Assembly: GCA_036272935.1 (NCBI GenBank)
Contig: DATAXP010000006.1
Coordinates: forward strand, 1 to 64,000
Length of the DNA: 64,000 nt
DNA from: DATAXP01 sp036272935
Lineage (GTDB): Bacteria; Planctomycetota; Planctomycetia; Pirellulales; PNKZ01
Direction of reading: 5' to 3'
In this document: piece after piece, positions 49,636 through 57,564 of the stretch
Layout: each line of letters begins with the position of its first letter
Position numbering within the stretch: the first letter of the stretch is position 1
Program-made: the position numbers and the translations under genes
The notes under the pieces: generated by a model
Databases searched by the model: none
What the model was told of the DNA's origin: nothing
Seen by the model: the letters and a program-made list of their open reading frames with translations, nothing else

Positions 49636-50931
49636 ATGACGAACGACACGGGTGCCACTGGCTCTGCCAGTGCTGCCGGCCCCTGGTACTCCGGCGTTAC
49701 CGCCTATCAATGGCTGGTGCTGGCGATCGCCTCGGCCGGTTGGGTGTTTGACACCTTCGAAGGGCAGGTGTTCAACATCACACGCGGCCGCATGCTCAAG
49801 GAACTGCTCACGAGCAGCGACCCGGCCGACGCGCGCTTCTGGGGTGATATGTTCCTGTTTCCGTTCCTGGTGGGCGGCACGGTCGGCGGGATCGCGTTCG
49901 GCTCGCTGGCCGACCGCTTCGGCCGCAAGCCGACGATGGCGGTCACGATTCTGTGCTATTCGCTGTTCTCGGGCCTGACGTTCTTCGCTACGGAATTGTG
50001 GCAGATCGCGGTGCTGCGGTTCCTGGTGGCATTGGGAGTTGGCGGTGAGTGGGCGGTGGCCGCGTCGCTGGTCAGCGAAGTCTTTCCGCCCAAAGCACGG
50101 GCCCACGCTTCGGGAATCTTTCACTCCACAAGCGTGCTGGGAACATGGCTGGCCGCCGCGGCAGGCATGCTGGTGGCAAGCGAGTGGCGGTACGCCTATC
50201 TGATCGGCGTCGCACCGGCGCTGCTGGTGCTGTGGGTGCGCACCAGTGTCGAGGAGCCAAAGACCTGGACCACGGCCGAGCACGAACACAAGCAGATGGG
50301 AAGCTTCCGCGACCTGTTCGGTACGCCGCGTTGGGCGAAGTCCGCGATCCTGGGCATGCTGCTGGCCACCGTGGGCCTGGGGATGTTCTGGGCCGTGACG
50401 ATTGCCGGCCAGGACCTGACGCACGATCTGCTGGTGCGCGACGGCGTGTCGGCCGACGAAGCCTCGCACAAGGCGACGTTTGCCTACGGCTGGGTGCAGT
50501 CGGTCGGTGGGTTCCTCGGCCTGTTGGCCTTCGGCCCGTTGGCCGAGCGCTTGGGGCGTCGCGGCGCGTTCGCGCTGATGCACATCGGCGCGGTGCTCAT
50601 CGTGCCGGCGACGTGCTACGCCCCGCAGACCTATGGGCAGATGCTCGCGATCTTGCCGTTGTTCGGGTTCTTCACGCTCGGTATCCACGCGGGTTACGCC
50701 ATTTATTTTCCAGAACTGTTTCCCAATCACCTGCGGGCCACCGGCACCGGCGTGTGCTTTAACGGGGGACGCCTGTCGGCCGCGGCGTTCATCGCCTTGA
50801 GCGCCTGGGTGAAGAGCCGGCCCGGCGTCGATCTGCGCGCGGCGGTGAGCGGGTTGAGCCTGTTCTTCCTGTTGGGCCTGGTCGTGATCTTTTTCATGCC
50901 CGAGACCAAGGGCAAGCCGTTGCCCGAATAG
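49636..50931 (+). CDS. MFS transporter (sugar/organic acid type)
   Basis: The ATG at 49636 (MTNDTGATGSASAAGP) is chosen; one more at 49618 lies inside a run of AATGACGAA words (49589-49640) and adds six residues. The 431-residue protein has about 12 helices with the MFS loop GSLADRFGRKPTMAVTI and GVGGEWAVAASLVSEVFPPK. FPNHLRATGTGVCFNGGRLS comes near the end. The family imports small organic anions or sugars by proton symport. Its position between a Gfo/Idh/MocA enzyme and a ROK regulator fits uptake of the cluster's substrate. Confidence 0.9.
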   Translation: MTNDTGATGSASAAGPWYSGVTAYQWLVLAIASAGWVFDTFEGQVFNITRGRMLKELLTSSDPADARFWGDMFLFPFLVGGTVGGIAFGSLADRFGRKPTMAVTILCYSLFSGLTFFATELWQIAVLRFLVALGVGGEWAVAASLVSEVFPPKARAHASGIFHSTSVLGTWLAAAAGMLVASEWRYAYLIGVAPALLVLWVRTSVEEPKTWTTAEHEHKQMGSFRDLFGTPRWAKSAILGMLLATVGLGMFWAVTIAGQDLTHDLLVRDGVSADEASHKATFAYGWVQSVGGFLGLLAFGPLAERLGRRGAFALMHIGAVLIVPATCYAPQTYGQMLAILPLFGFFTLGIHAGYAIYFPELFPNHLRATGTGVCFNGGRLSAAAFIALSAWVKSRPGVDLRAAVSGLSLFFLLGLVVIFFMPETKGKPLPE

Positions 50932-50943
50932 CGTACTTCGCCG

Positions 50944-52092
50944 ATGCCCAAGATCATCAAAAAACCGCAGGCGGTCGCCAACCTCGAATCGGCCCTGGTG
51001 CGCGCCGTGTTGGCCGGTGGCGGATTGAGCCGGGTCGAGCTCGCGCGCGAACTGAAGCTGGTGCCGTCGACGGCGGGCATCTACGTCGATCGGCTGATCG
51101 AGGAAGGCTATCTCGTTGAGTCGACTCGCACGACAGCGGGGCTTGGCCGGCCGCCGGTGGTTATCGAGTTGAATCCGAAAGGGGGCCGATTTATCGGCGT
51201 CGACTTCGATGCCCGGCAGGTGCTCGCCACGAGCGTCGACTTTGCGCAGCAACCACTGCGCGAACTGCGCCGCACGATTCCGGCCCGGGCAACCACCGAA
51301 CGCGTGCTGACGACGATCGAAGAGTGCATTGTCGAGCTGGCCGGCACGCGCCGCAGCGATGTGCGCGGCATCGGCCTGGGGGTGCCCGGGCCGACCGATC
51401 CCGAGCGCGGCGTGTCGCGCTACTACCATTTCATCCGCGATTGGCGCGACGTGCCGGTGGGGCCGCGCATCGCCGAGTGGTTCAAGCTGCCGGTGTTCGT
51501 CGAGAACAACCTGCGACTGATGGCGATGGCCGAGCTGTGGTGCGGCCACGGTCGCGGCCTGCGAAACTTGGTGTGTCTGGGGGTTCGCTCGGGTATCGGT
51601 ACCGGCGTGATCGTCGAAGGCCGGCTGCTGCACGGAGCCAGCAATCTCGCCGGCGAAATTGGCCGCTGGACGTGCCCAGAGCATCTTACCGACGCGGATA
51701 AACCCTGCACGATCGAAGATGTCGCGTCGCTTACAGCGCTGTTGAACGAATACGGGCGCGGGAAAGGGAACGAGTCGCCGAGCGTTGCCGATTTGCTCGC
51801 CGACGGCGATGCCCGACCACGGGTCGAGCGTGCGGCACGGGTTCACGCCTGGATCGTGCATCAACTGGCCTCGCTGCTCGATCCGCAGCGCGTGGTGATC
51901 GCCAGTCCGTTGGTCGAAAGTGAAACGTACTTTGCTGCCCTTGAGCAGGCGGCGCTCGGCTATGGCGGCCCCGAGTTGTGGAGCCGCGTGGCACGTTCGA
52001 CGCTCGGTGCGTTTGCCGGAGCGCGTGGCGCTGCGGCACTGGCGTTTCAGCATTGGAAGCCACACCGCACCGCAGCGCGGGGGACAACGTGA
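50944..52092 (+). CDS. ROK family transcriptional regulator
   Basis: The 382-residue product has an N-terminal winged helix (GGLSRVELARELKLVPSTAG, YVDRLIEEGYLVES) and a ROK domain: FIGVDFDARQVLATSVDF, GIGLGVPGPTDPERG, VFVENNLRLMAMAELWCGHG and GSGIGTGV-like GIGTGVIVEGRLLHGAS. The usual zinc motif CxCGxxGCxE is degraded here to CPEHLTDADKPC, so metal binding may be altered. It probably controls the surrounding genes in response to a sugar. It overlaps the TauE/SafE start by 1 bp. Confidence 0.88.
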   Translation: MPKIIKKPQAVANLESALVRAVLAGGGLSRVELARELKLVPSTAGIYVDRLIEEGYLVESTRTTAGLGRPPVVIELNPKGGRFIGVDFDARQVLATSVDFAQQPLRELRRTIPARATTERVLTTIEECIVELAGTRRSDVRGIGLGVPGPTDPERGVSRYYHFIRDWRDVPVGPRIAEWFKLPVFVENNLRLMAMAELWCGHGRGLRNLVCLGVRSGIGTGVIVEGRLLHGASNLAGEIGRWTCPEHLTDADKPCTIEDVASLTALLNEYGRGKGNESPSVADLLADGDARPRVERAARVHAWIVHQLASLLDPQRVVIASPLVESETYFAALEQAALGYGGPELWSRVARSTLGAFAGARGAAALAFQHWKPHRTAARGTT

Positions 52093-52838
52093 TGTCGATC
52101 GCGATGGAATCGCTCACGACGCAATCGCTCGTGCTGGCCGCCGGCGCGCTGTCGCTGGCTGGGTTCATCCAGGGACTGACGGGGTTCGGCTTCGGCCTGA
52201 TCGCGATGGGACTGTTGCCGATGGTGCTCGGCCTGCAAGAAGCCCAGGCGGTCGTAACGCTCACGGGGATTGCCGGCTGCTTGACGATGCTCGGCGTAAC
52301 GTTGCGGCACGTGCAATGGTCGAGTGTCGGCCATTTGTGGATCGGCTCGATGGTCGGCGTGCCGCTGGGATTCATGTTGCTGACGGCGTTACCGCAGGGA
52401 TTGGTGATGCGGCTGCTGGGGCTGGCGATCTGCTTGATCGTGCTGTTCGAGATTGTGATCACAGCCCGCTACGCGGTGCGGCTGCCGAACTGGACCGGCT
52501 GGGGCGTGGGGCTGGCCAGCGGCGCGCTCACCGGCGCGTTCAACATCGGCGGCCCGCCATTGGTGGCGTACATCTTCGGCCGGCCGTGGACCAAGGAGCA
52601 ACATGTGGCGACGATCAGCGCCGTGTTCATGAGTAGCAGCATCATTCGCGTGGCGTTGCTGCTGGCCAGTGCCGAGGTCGATCGCGCCACGTGGACTGCC
52701 GTGGCCTGGGGCGTCGTGCCGATGCTCGCGGCGATCGTGGTCGGCAACCGCCTGTTGAAATACGTCTCGCAGCAACAGTTGCGCACCGGGGTGTACATCA
52801 CGCTGCTGGTGCTCGGGGGACATTACTTGTTCGGATGA
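52092..52838 (+). CDS. TauE/SafE (TSUP) permease, full length
   Basis: The ATG at 52092 shares a base with the ROK stop codon (TGATG), which fixes the start. The 248-residue product has eight hydrophobic stretches and two TSUP boxes, SLAGFIQGLTGFGFGLIAMG and GLASGALTGAFNIGGPPLVA. The family exports sulfite, sulfoacetate or related anions, and is often coded next to enzymes that release sulfite. Here the neighbours are an aldo-keto reductase and an Fe/2OG dioxygenase. A second, half-length TauE/SafE gene lies 5 kb upstream. Confidence 0.92.
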   Translation: MSIAMESLTTQSLVLAAGALSLAGFIQGLTGFGFGLIAMGLLPMVLGLQEAQAVVTLTGIAGCLTMLGVTLRHVQWSSVGHLWIGSMVGVPLGFMLLTALPQGLVMRLLGLAICLIVLFEIVITARYAVRLPNWTGWGVGLASGALTGAFNIGGPPLVAYIFGRPWTKEQHVATISAVFMSSSIIRVALLLASAEVDRATWTAVAWGVVPMLAAIVVGNRLLKYVSQQQLRTGVYITLLVLGGHYLFG

Positions 52839-52852
52839 TTTGGGAAACCTTT

Positions 52853-53833
52853 ATGAATAACACCTTCAAACTATCCACCGGTGCCGCAATGCCCGCCGTG
52901 GGCCTCGGCATGTGGAAGATCGATAAGCCGGCGGTGCCGGGGATCGTGCGCGAGGCGCTGCGGGCCGGCTATCGCCATCTCGACTGCGCTTGCGACTACG
53001 GCAACGAACGCGAGGTGGGCGAAGGCCTGCGCGCGGCACTAAGCACCGGCGAGGTGCGACGCGGCGACTTGTGGGTCACGTCGAAACTGTGGAACACGTA
53101 TCACGCCGCCGAGCATGTCCGCCCCGCCTGCGAGCGTAGCTTGCGCGACCTGGGGCTCGATTACCTCGACCTGTACCTGATCCACTTTCCGATCGCGCTT
53201 GAATATGTGCCGTTCGAGCGCCGCTATCCGCCTGGCTGGTTTTTCGATCCCGACAAGCCGGCCGAAGGCATGAAGGCAGCGCGGGTGCCGCTGCTGGAAA
53301 CCTGGCAGGCGATGGAAGAGCTGGTCAGCGCCGGGTTGGTGAAGAATATCGGCGTGTGCAATTACGGCGTGTCGCTGCTGCGCGATCTGCTGAACGCCTG
53401 CGCGGTGCGGCCTGCGGTGTTGCAGGTCGAGCTGCATCCGTATCTCGCGCAGGAGAAACTGCTGCGGTTCTGCCGCGAGGAGAACATTGTCGTCACCGGC
53501 TTCTCGCCGCTGGGGGCGTTGAGCTACGTGTCGCTGGGGATGGCCGGCCGAGGCGACTCGGTGCTCGAGCAGCCCGTGGTGCGCGACGCGGCGGCGAAGC
53601 ATCGCAAAACTCCGGCGCAGATTGTGCTGCGGTGGGGCGTGCAGCGCGGCACGGCCATCATTCCCAAGACGTCGAACCCCGCGCGGTTGGCCGAGAACCT
53701 GGCGCTGTTCGATTTCGAGCTCTCGGCCGACGAGATGCAGGCGATCAGCGGACTCGACCAGCACCGCCGGTTCAACGACCCCGGGGTGTTCTGCGAGGCG
53801 GCGTTCCACACGTTCTTTCCGATCTACGAGTGA
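52853..53833 (+). CDS. Aldo-keto reductase
   Basis: The ATG at 52853 (MNNTFKLSTGAAMPAVGLGM) is chosen; an earlier in-frame ATG at 52835 is possible. The 326-residue product has the full tetrad of the AKR family: Asp44, Tyr49 (HLDCACDYGNE), Lys78 (VTSKLWN) and His111 (YLIHFP). The cofactor box IIPKTSNPARLAENLALFDF fits NADPH. It reduces an aldehyde or ketone or oxidises the alcohol. It follows the TauE/SafE gene by 14 bp and precedes the dioxygenase by 27 bp, so the three are one transcript. Confidence 0.92.
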   Translation: MNNTFKLSTGAAMPAVGLGMWKIDKPAVPGIVREALRAGYRHLDCACDYGNEREVGEGLRAALSTGEVRRGDLWVTSKLWNTYHAAEHVRPACERSLRDLGLDYLDLYLIHFPIALEYVPFERRYPPGWFFDPDKPAEGMKAARVPLLETWQAMEELVSAGLVKNIGVCNYGVSLLRDLLNACAVRPAVLQVELHPYLAQEKLLRFCREENIVVTGFSPLGALSYVSLGMAGRGDSVLEQPVVRDAAAKHRKTPAQIVLRWGVQRGTAIIPKTSNPARLAENLALFDFELSADEMQAISGLDQHRRFNDPGVFCEAAFHTFFPIYE

Positions 53834-53860
53834 TTGATCTCGATAACGGAGTTTTTACCC

Positions 53861-54850
53861 ATGCTGACGACCGACGTGAAAGTGACCCCGGTTTCGCTTC
53901 CCGGCCAGAAGACCTACGACGGCACGCCGTTCCCGCTGGTGCTGGTGTGCCAAACGCCCGGCATCTCGCTCGAAGCGGCTTGTGCGTGGATCACACCGCG
54001 CAGCGCCGAGCTGTGCGAGCAAGCGATGAAATCCGGCACGGTGCTGTTCCGTGGCTTTCCGCTGCGGACACACGACGACTTCGACCAGTTCATCCAGGCG
54101 TTCGGGCTCGAGAACTTCGCCTACGAAGATTCGCTCTCCAATGCGGTGCGCGTGAACAAGACGCCGCGCGTGTTCACGGCCAACGAGGCTCCGCCGGACG
54201 TGAGCATCTACTTCCATCACGAGATGGCGCAGACGCCGCTATATCCCAGCAAGCTGTTCTTCTTCTGCGAGAAGGCGGCCGAGGAAGGTGGCGCGACGCC
54301 GCTGTGCCGCAGCGATCTGCTGTGGAAAGAGCTGGAGAAGCAGTGCCCCGAGTTCGCCCGCAACTGCGTGACCAAGGGACTGCAATACTCGAACGTGATG
54401 CCTGGCGAAAACGATCCGACCAGCGGCATGGGCCGCAGTTGGCAGAGCACGCTCAAGAGCACCACGCGCGAACAGGCCGAAAAACGCCTCAAAGACTTGG
54501 GCTACAGTTGGACGTGGCTCGACGACGGCTGCCTGCGCGCCACGACTCCCGTGTTGCAGGCGGTGTACGACATCGCCCCGGGGCGGCGATCGTTCTTCAA
54601 CCAGCTCATCGCCGCCTACCGGGGCTGGAAGGACGTGCGTAACGATCCGTCGAAGGCGATCACGTTCGGCGACGGCACGCCGTTGGACAAGGACGCCGTA
54701 GCCACCGCGATCCGCCTGGCCGACGAGTTCACGTTCGACGTCCCGTGGCAGGCCGGCGACGTGGCCCTGGTCGACAACTACGTGACGATGCACGGCCGCC
54801 GCACGTTCAAAGGAACGCGCAAGGTGCTGGCGTCGCTCGTGGCGGCGTGA
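53861..54850 (+). CDS. Fe(II)/2-oxoglutarate dioxygenase, TauD/TfdA superfamily
   Basis: The ATG at 53861 has GGAG upstream; the longer frame starts with a TTG at 53834. The 329-residue product contains the metal triad His-x-Glu in SIYFHHEMAQTP (His119 and Glu121) and a distal His in NYVTMHGRRTFKGTRK, with the Arg for 2-oxoglutarate. The GGATPLCRSDLLWKEL box is typical of SyrP-like and gamma-butyrobetaine-like members. It uses O2 to hydroxylate its substrate, and some family members release sulfite from sulfonates this way. With the TauE/SafE and AKR genes it suggests an oxidative pathway, but the substrate is not known. Confidence 0.87.
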   Translation: MLTTDVKVTPVSLPGQKTYDGTPFPLVLVCQTPGISLEAACAWITPRSAELCEQAMKSGTVLFRGFPLRTHDDFDQFIQAFGLENFAYEDSLSNAVRVNKTPRVFTANEAPPDVSIYFHHEMAQTPLYPSKLFFFCEKAAEEGGATPLCRSDLLWKELEKQCPEFARNCVTKGLQYSNVMPGENDPTSGMGRSWQSTLKSTTREQAEKRLKDLGYSWTWLDDGCLRATTPVLQAVYDIAPGRRSFFNQLIAAYRGWKDVRNDPSKAITFGDGTPLDKDAVATAIRLADEFTFDVPWQAGDVALVDNYVTMHGRRTFKGTRKVLASLVAA

Positions 54851-54860
54851 GGTAATTCTC

Positions 54861-54923
54861 GTTTAGCCGGCGGGCTTGCCCGCCGCGCCGGCAAAACGCG
54901 GCGAACAAGTTCGCCGGCTATAC
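54861..54923. repeat. Palindromic repeat, family A (third copy)
   Basis: GTTTAGCCGGCG (54861-54872) and CGCCGGCTATAC (54912-54923) are inverted copies with one change. Inner CGGGC/GCCCG arms are present. The right arm supplies the TAG stop of the amidase gene. Confidence 0.82.
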
Positions 54924-56234
54924 GGCAAGTGGCGGCCTCGCCTTGAACGCGATGCGCTCTTCGCACCAGCGCGCGGCCGCGAACAGGCGGTCCATCCGGT
55001 CCGGATGGCCGACGAGTTGCAGCGCCAACGGCATACCGTCGACCGCCAGCGCCGCGGGAAACGAAACCGTCGGCACCCCCGCGTAGCTCCACGGTGAGTT
55101 GAACCGCGGATCGCCGGTGGTTTCGGGCCCCGGCGCGGGGCCGGGAGTGGCAACGGTCACCACCGCGTCGACGCGCTCGAGCACATCGAGCAGCGCATCA
55201 CGAAACTCCGCGCGATGCGCGAGCGCCGCGTCGTATTCGGCTACGGTGATCGCCAGGCCTTCTTCGAGCAGGGCGGCAATCTTCGGGCCGTACTCGGCGC
55301 GGCGGCTGGGGAACTTCTCGCGGTGCGTTTGCCCCGCTTCGTAGGCCATGATCCGCCGGTGCATGGCGACCACGGTGTCGAAGGTCTCGGGGATCATCAG
55401 CATCGCGCTGCGCGCCGAGCCGGTGATGCGGCCAAGCTGTGCCCTCATCGCTAGAATCACCGAGGTCAACTCGGGGAACTGACCTGGATTGCCGGCGAAG
55501 TGCGGGAAGCCGCTGGCTAACCTCGGTGGACCGGCCTCGGCCGGCGACGGGCTCCACGGCTGCTCGACCATTGCGGCGAGCATCAGCCGCAGATCGTCGA
55601 CCGTGCGGGCGACGGGGCCGGGATGATCGAGCGTGGGCGCGAAGGGGAACACTCCCGCCACGCTCACCGTGCCGTGCGCCGGCTTGCACCCCGCGACGCC
55701 GCAATAGCTGGCTGGTCGCGTGATCGAGCCGCCGGTCTGCGAGCCGACCGCGGCCAGGCACATCCCCATCGCAACGGCCGCGGCCGATCCGCTGCTCGAT
55801 CCGCCGGGCGTTCGGTCGAGATTCCAAGGATTGCGCGTCGGCGGAGGATCGACCCAAGCGAACTCGGTGGTCACCGTCTTGCCGAGGATAATCGCCCCCG
55901 CGCGGCGCAAGCGCGCCACCAGTTCCGCATCACGGGCCGCTCGATGGTCAGCGCGCAACGGCGAGCCGGCGCGGGTCGGCCACGGCGCCACGTCGATGAT
56001 GTCCTTGATGCCGATTGGAATGCCGTGCAACGGTCCCCGATCGAAGCCGCGGCTCAGTTCATCGCCAAGCTTTGCCGCCTCGCGACGTGCATCCTCCGCA
56101 TCGACCAGCACCCAGGCGTGGACCTGTGCATCAAAGCGCTCGATCCGCTCGAGGCAATGCTCGACCAGGTCGATCGGTCGGAGTTTGCCGGCGCGGATCG
56201 CCTCGGCAGCGCGGGTGCAGGTCTGCTCGGTCAT
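54918..56234 (-). CDS. Amidase-signature hydrolase
   Basis: The 438-residue product has the Ser-cisSer-Lys triad of the amidase signature family: Lys77 in GIPIGIKDII, Ser146 in RTPGGSSSGSAAA and Ser170 in GSQTGGSITRPASYCG. The rest matches amidases of the GatA/AtzF group in length and order. There is no signal peptide. The substrate, an amide or a carbamoyl compound, is unknown; a GatA role is unlikely because no gatB or gatC is nearby. The stop codon lies in palindromic repeat A. Confidence 0.9.
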   Translation of the reverse strand: MTEQTCTRAAEAIRAGKLRPIDLVEHCLERIERFDAQVHAWVLVDAEDARREAAKLGDELSRGFDRGPLHGIPIGIKDIIDVAPWPTRAGSPLRADHRAARDAELVARLRRAGAIILGKTVTTEFAWVDPPPTRNPWNLDRTPGGSSSGSAAAVAMGMCLAAVGSQTGGSITRPASYCGVAGCKPAHGTVSVAGVFPFAPTLDHPGPVARTVDDLRLMLAAMVEQPWSPSPAEAGPPRLASGFPHFAGNPGQFPELTSVILAMRAQLGRITGSARSAMLMIPETFDTVVAMHRRIMAYEAGQTHREKFPSRRAEYGPKIAALLEEGLAITVAEYDAALAHRAEFRDALLDVLERVDAVVTVATPGPAPGPETTGDPRFNSPWSYAGVPTVSFPAALAVDGMPLALQLVGHPDRMDRLFAAARWCEERIAFKARPPLAV

Positions 56235-56284
56235 GCCGCCGTTATAATTGATCGACGCTTTCTTTTCACTTGCAGCGAGTGTTT

Positions 56285-57469
56285 ATGACGACACGGCGAT
56301 TTCACAGCGGATGGTCGATTCTGGCGATCATGGTGCTTGCCGCGCCATTGGCCGCAGCCGAGCCACTCGATGGCCGCGAAGGACGCAACTTGGCGCTCGA
56401 TCAGTTCCGGCCCAAGTCGATGTTGCGTGTCGAGGAGCACCTGTTGGAACGCGCGAAGTTCCCGGTGATCGACGTACACGTGCATCCACGGATCAGGTTT
56501 CACCATTCGCCCGAGGCGCTCGACACTTTCGTGAAGTTGATGGACGAGCAGAACATCGCGGGGTGCGTGAGCCTCGACGGCGGCCTGGGCGAAGCATTGG
56601 CCGAGCACCAGAAGTACCTGTGGACCAAGTACCGCGATCGCTTCGTGATCTTCGCGAACATCGATTGGCAGGGAGATGGCAAGACCGATGACTGGAGCAC
56701 CTGGGCGATGCAACGCGAGGATTTCGGCCGCCGGATGACACGGGCGTTGGCCGAGGCAAAGAGTGCCAGGTGCAGCGGGCTGAAAATCTTCAAGGATTTC
56801 GGGTTGCGCTATCGCAACCCCGATGGCACACTGGTGCGGATCGACGATGAACGGTGGGAACCGATCTGGCAGGCCTGCGGGAGCTTGGGACTGCCGGTGC
56901 TGATCCACGTCGGCGATCCGGCGGCGTTCTTCGAGCCGGTCGACGAGACGAACGAGCGCTGGGAAGAACTGCACCGGCATCCCGATTGGAGCTTCTATGG
57001 CAAGGACTACCCGAAGCGCGACGAGCTGTTCGCGGCGTTCAACCGGGTGATGCAGCGGCATCCACGGACGATGTTTATCGGCGCCCACCTGGCCGACAAT
57101 CCCGAGGACCTGGCGACCGTAGGGTATTGGCTCGACACGTATCCGAACCTGAACGTCGAGATCGCCTCGCGGATTAACGAGCTGGGCCGTCAGCCGCTCA
57201 CGGCGCGACGGTTCTTCCTGAAGTACGCCGATCGGATCATGTTCGGCACCGACGGGCCCCGTGAGCGCGGCCGGCTGCTGCCTTATTGGCGATTCCTCGA
57301 GACGCTCGACGAGTACTTTCCGTACGCTGAGAATCCCTTCCCGCCCCAGGGATTCTGGCACATCTACGGCATCGACTTGCCGGACGACGTGCTGCGGAAA
57401 GTATATCACGAGAACGCCGCACGGCTGATCCCGGGAGTGGCGGGGATGCTCAAGGTACGCGGCCGATGA
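56285..57469 (+). CDS. Secreted amidohydrolase-2 family protein
   Basis: The ATG at 56285 begins a signal peptide (TTRRFHSGWSILAIMVLAAP then LAAAEP); a TTG at 56270 would add five residues. The 394-residue product has FPVIDVHVHPR, the HxH metal site, GLKIFKDFG, LPVLIHVGDPAAFF, MFIGAHLADNPEDL and IMFGTDGPRERG with the last Asp ligand. These are marks of amidohydrolase-2 (TIM-barrel) enzymes, which cleave or decarboxylate cyclic or acidic compounds. The long-term role is unknown. It lies divergently 50 bp from the amidase gene. Confidence 0.85.
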   Translation: MTTRRFHSGWSILAIMVLAAPLAAAEPLDGREGRNLALDQFRPKSMLRVEEHLLERAKFPVIDVHVHPRIRFHHSPEALDTFVKLMDEQNIAGCVSLDGGLGEALAEHQKYLWTKYRDRFVIFANIDWQGDGKTDDWSTWAMQREDFGRRMTRALAEAKSARCSGLKIFKDFGLRYRNPDGTLVRIDDERWEPIWQACGSLGLPVLIHVGDPAAFFEPVDETNERWEELHRHPDWSFYGKDYPKRDELFAAFNRVMQRHPRTMFIGAHLADNPEDLATVGYWLDTYPNLNVEIASRINELGRQPLTARRFFLKYADRIMFGTDGPRERGRLLPYWRFLETLDEYFPYAENPFPPQGFWHIYGIDLPDDVLRKVYHENAARLIPGVAGMLKVRGR

Positions 57470-57476
57470 ATGCGCT

Positions 57477-57536
57477 ACGAGCCGCGACCGTGAGGGAGCG
57501 GACCGCCGAAACCGCTCCCTCACGGTCGCGGCTCGT
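57477..57536. repeat. Perfect 25-bp hairpin repeat, family D
   Basis: The arms 57477-57501 and 57512-57536 are perfect inverted copies of 25 bp, starting ACGAGCCGCGACCGTGAG. The loop is ten bases. It begins 7 bp after the stop codon of the amidohydrolase and may end its transcript, though no T run follows. Confidence 0.9.
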
Positions 57537-57564
57537 GGTGCAGTGCGTGCTATGCTTGTAGACC

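Noticed and set aside
49589..49640. Run of AATGACGAA words as a CRISPR-like or regulatory array
   Set aside because: Words are short, irregular and without spacers; it is a simple low-complexity repeat before the MFS gene.
48304..52065. 1253-codon open frame on the minus strand
   Set aside because: It lies antisense to five well-supported genes, has no domain and an Arg/Gln/His-rich composition typical of frame shadows in GC-rich DNA.
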